Assembly (NCBI GenBank): GCA_014894735.1
Contig: JADBKX010000163.1
Location: forward strand, 1,301-7,693
Source of the DNA: Candidatus Sediminicultor sextus
GTDB lineage: Bacteria > Atribacterota > Phoenicimicrobiia > Phoenicimicrobiales > Phoenicimicrobiaceae
Reading direction: 5' to 3'
Length of the DNA stretch: 6,393 nucleotides
Shown here piece after piece: positions 6,161 through 6,393 of this stretch; position 1 is the stretch's first letter; the number at the start of each line of letters is the position of its first letter. The notes under the pieces were generated by a model. The model was not told the DNA's origin. It saw only the letters and a list, made by a program, of their open reading frames with translations, and did no database searches. A program made the translations under genes and the position numbers.

Positions 6161-6207
6161 AAACTGACTAATGCGACATTTTAACATAATGTCGCATTAG
6201 TCAGTTT
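6161..6207. repeat. Perfect 20-bp inverted repeat with 7-nt loop
   Basis: The arms 6161-6180 and 6188-6207 are exact reverse complements, each containing the core TGTCGCATTAGTCAG or its complement, separated by TTAACAT. The repeat begins at the last base of the upstream gene's TAA. It is far longer and more exact than a usual intrinsic terminator, and only three (minus) or four (plus) T residues follow, so a standard terminator is doubtful. Each arm contains TGTCGC facing outward and ACA at the inner end, which also resembles two transposon ends meeting head to head, though no element is visible on either side. A large operator or an RNA processing hairpin are other options. Confidence 0.9.
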
Positions 6208-6393
6208 TATAAATCTATCATATTCAGTATCTGGTTCTTTATTTTTCTATTATGAGCATAGTCAAGTATTTCTGCTACATTAATCCGGTAATTAAAAATT
6301 ATATTAGAAAAAATTTTTGTATATTCATCTTTGTCTATAAAACTAATCTTTTTCATTTCCATAAATAAATCAACAAGTATTTTTCCTATCTTT
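6207..6393 (-). CDS. C-terminal part of an AbiEi/DUF6577-like protein (partial)
   Basis: The minus strand is open from the window edge to a TAA at 6207, giving the last 61 residues of a gene whose start lies beyond 6393. The pattern KILVDLF (4-10), EYTKIFSNI (23-31), YRINVAEILDYAHNR (35-49) and a short helical end resembles, from memory, the C-terminal region of AbiEi-like antitoxins and DUF6577 proteins, where a K-LVDLF helix is followed by INY/V..LL.YA.RR. In type IV systems such proteins repress their own operon and neutralise an AbiEii nucleotidyltransferase toxin. No toxin gene follows downstream in this window; it might be upstream or missing. The open frame is convincing; the family assignment is tentative. 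Confidence 0.6.
   Translation of the reverse strand, partial: KIGKILVDLFMEMKKISFIDKDEYTKIFSNIIFNYRINVAEILDYAHNRKIKNQILNMIDL

Noticed and set aside
6161..6207. CRISPR repeat or tRNA reading of the palindrome
   Set aside because: There is only one copy with no spacers, and no tRNA arms or conserved T-loop sequence.

Overview
This window is low-GC bacterial DNA with every recognisable gene on the minus strand, so transcription runs from high to low coordinates. The gene content suggests an anaerobic, Gram-positive-like bacterium (Clostridia or a lineage such as Atribacterota). It has a GerMN-domain protein, a corrinoid-type methyltransferase of the uroporphyrinogen decarboxylase (URO-D) superfamily, a BcrA/lantibiotic-immunity type ABC transporter and strong AGGA-type ribosome binding sites. 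The phylum is an inference; no rRNA or other marker gene is present.

In transcription order from the right edge: (1) the last 61 codons of a gene entering at 6393, resembling the C-terminal region of AbiEi/DUF6577-like antitoxin-type regulators; (2) a perfect 20-bp inverted repeat with a 7-nt loop that begins at that gene's stop codon; (3) a possible 17-codon leader ORF; (4) a 402-residue URO-D-superfamily methyltransferase with the zinc ligand pattern of corrinoid methyltransferases; (5) a gap of about 400 bases holding a 37-codon 3' gene fragment cut off at a sequence resembling the end motif of REP/Y1-transposase elements, plus competing hairpins; (6) a membrane-anchored GerMN protein; (7) panB with its own extended -10 promoter; (8) a three-gene unit of a metallo-beta-lactamase-fold protein, an ABC ATPase and a six-helix ABC-2 permease.

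The clearest functional unit is the MBL/ATPase/permease cassette. ATPase and permease overlap by four bases (ATGA) and form one transporter. The ATPase has Glu in place of the Q-loop Gln, as in the LanF/BcrA group, which suggests export of or immunity to a peptide or membrane-active compound. panB (pantothenate/CoA synthesis), the GerMN protein and the methyltransferase look like independent single genes.

The points most worth a second look are the long palindrome beside the AbiEi-like fragment, the transposon-like scar fused to a gene remnant, and the substituted metal-ligand motif (HSNADH) of the MBL protein. I see no CRISPR array, tRNA, rRNA or intact transposase.
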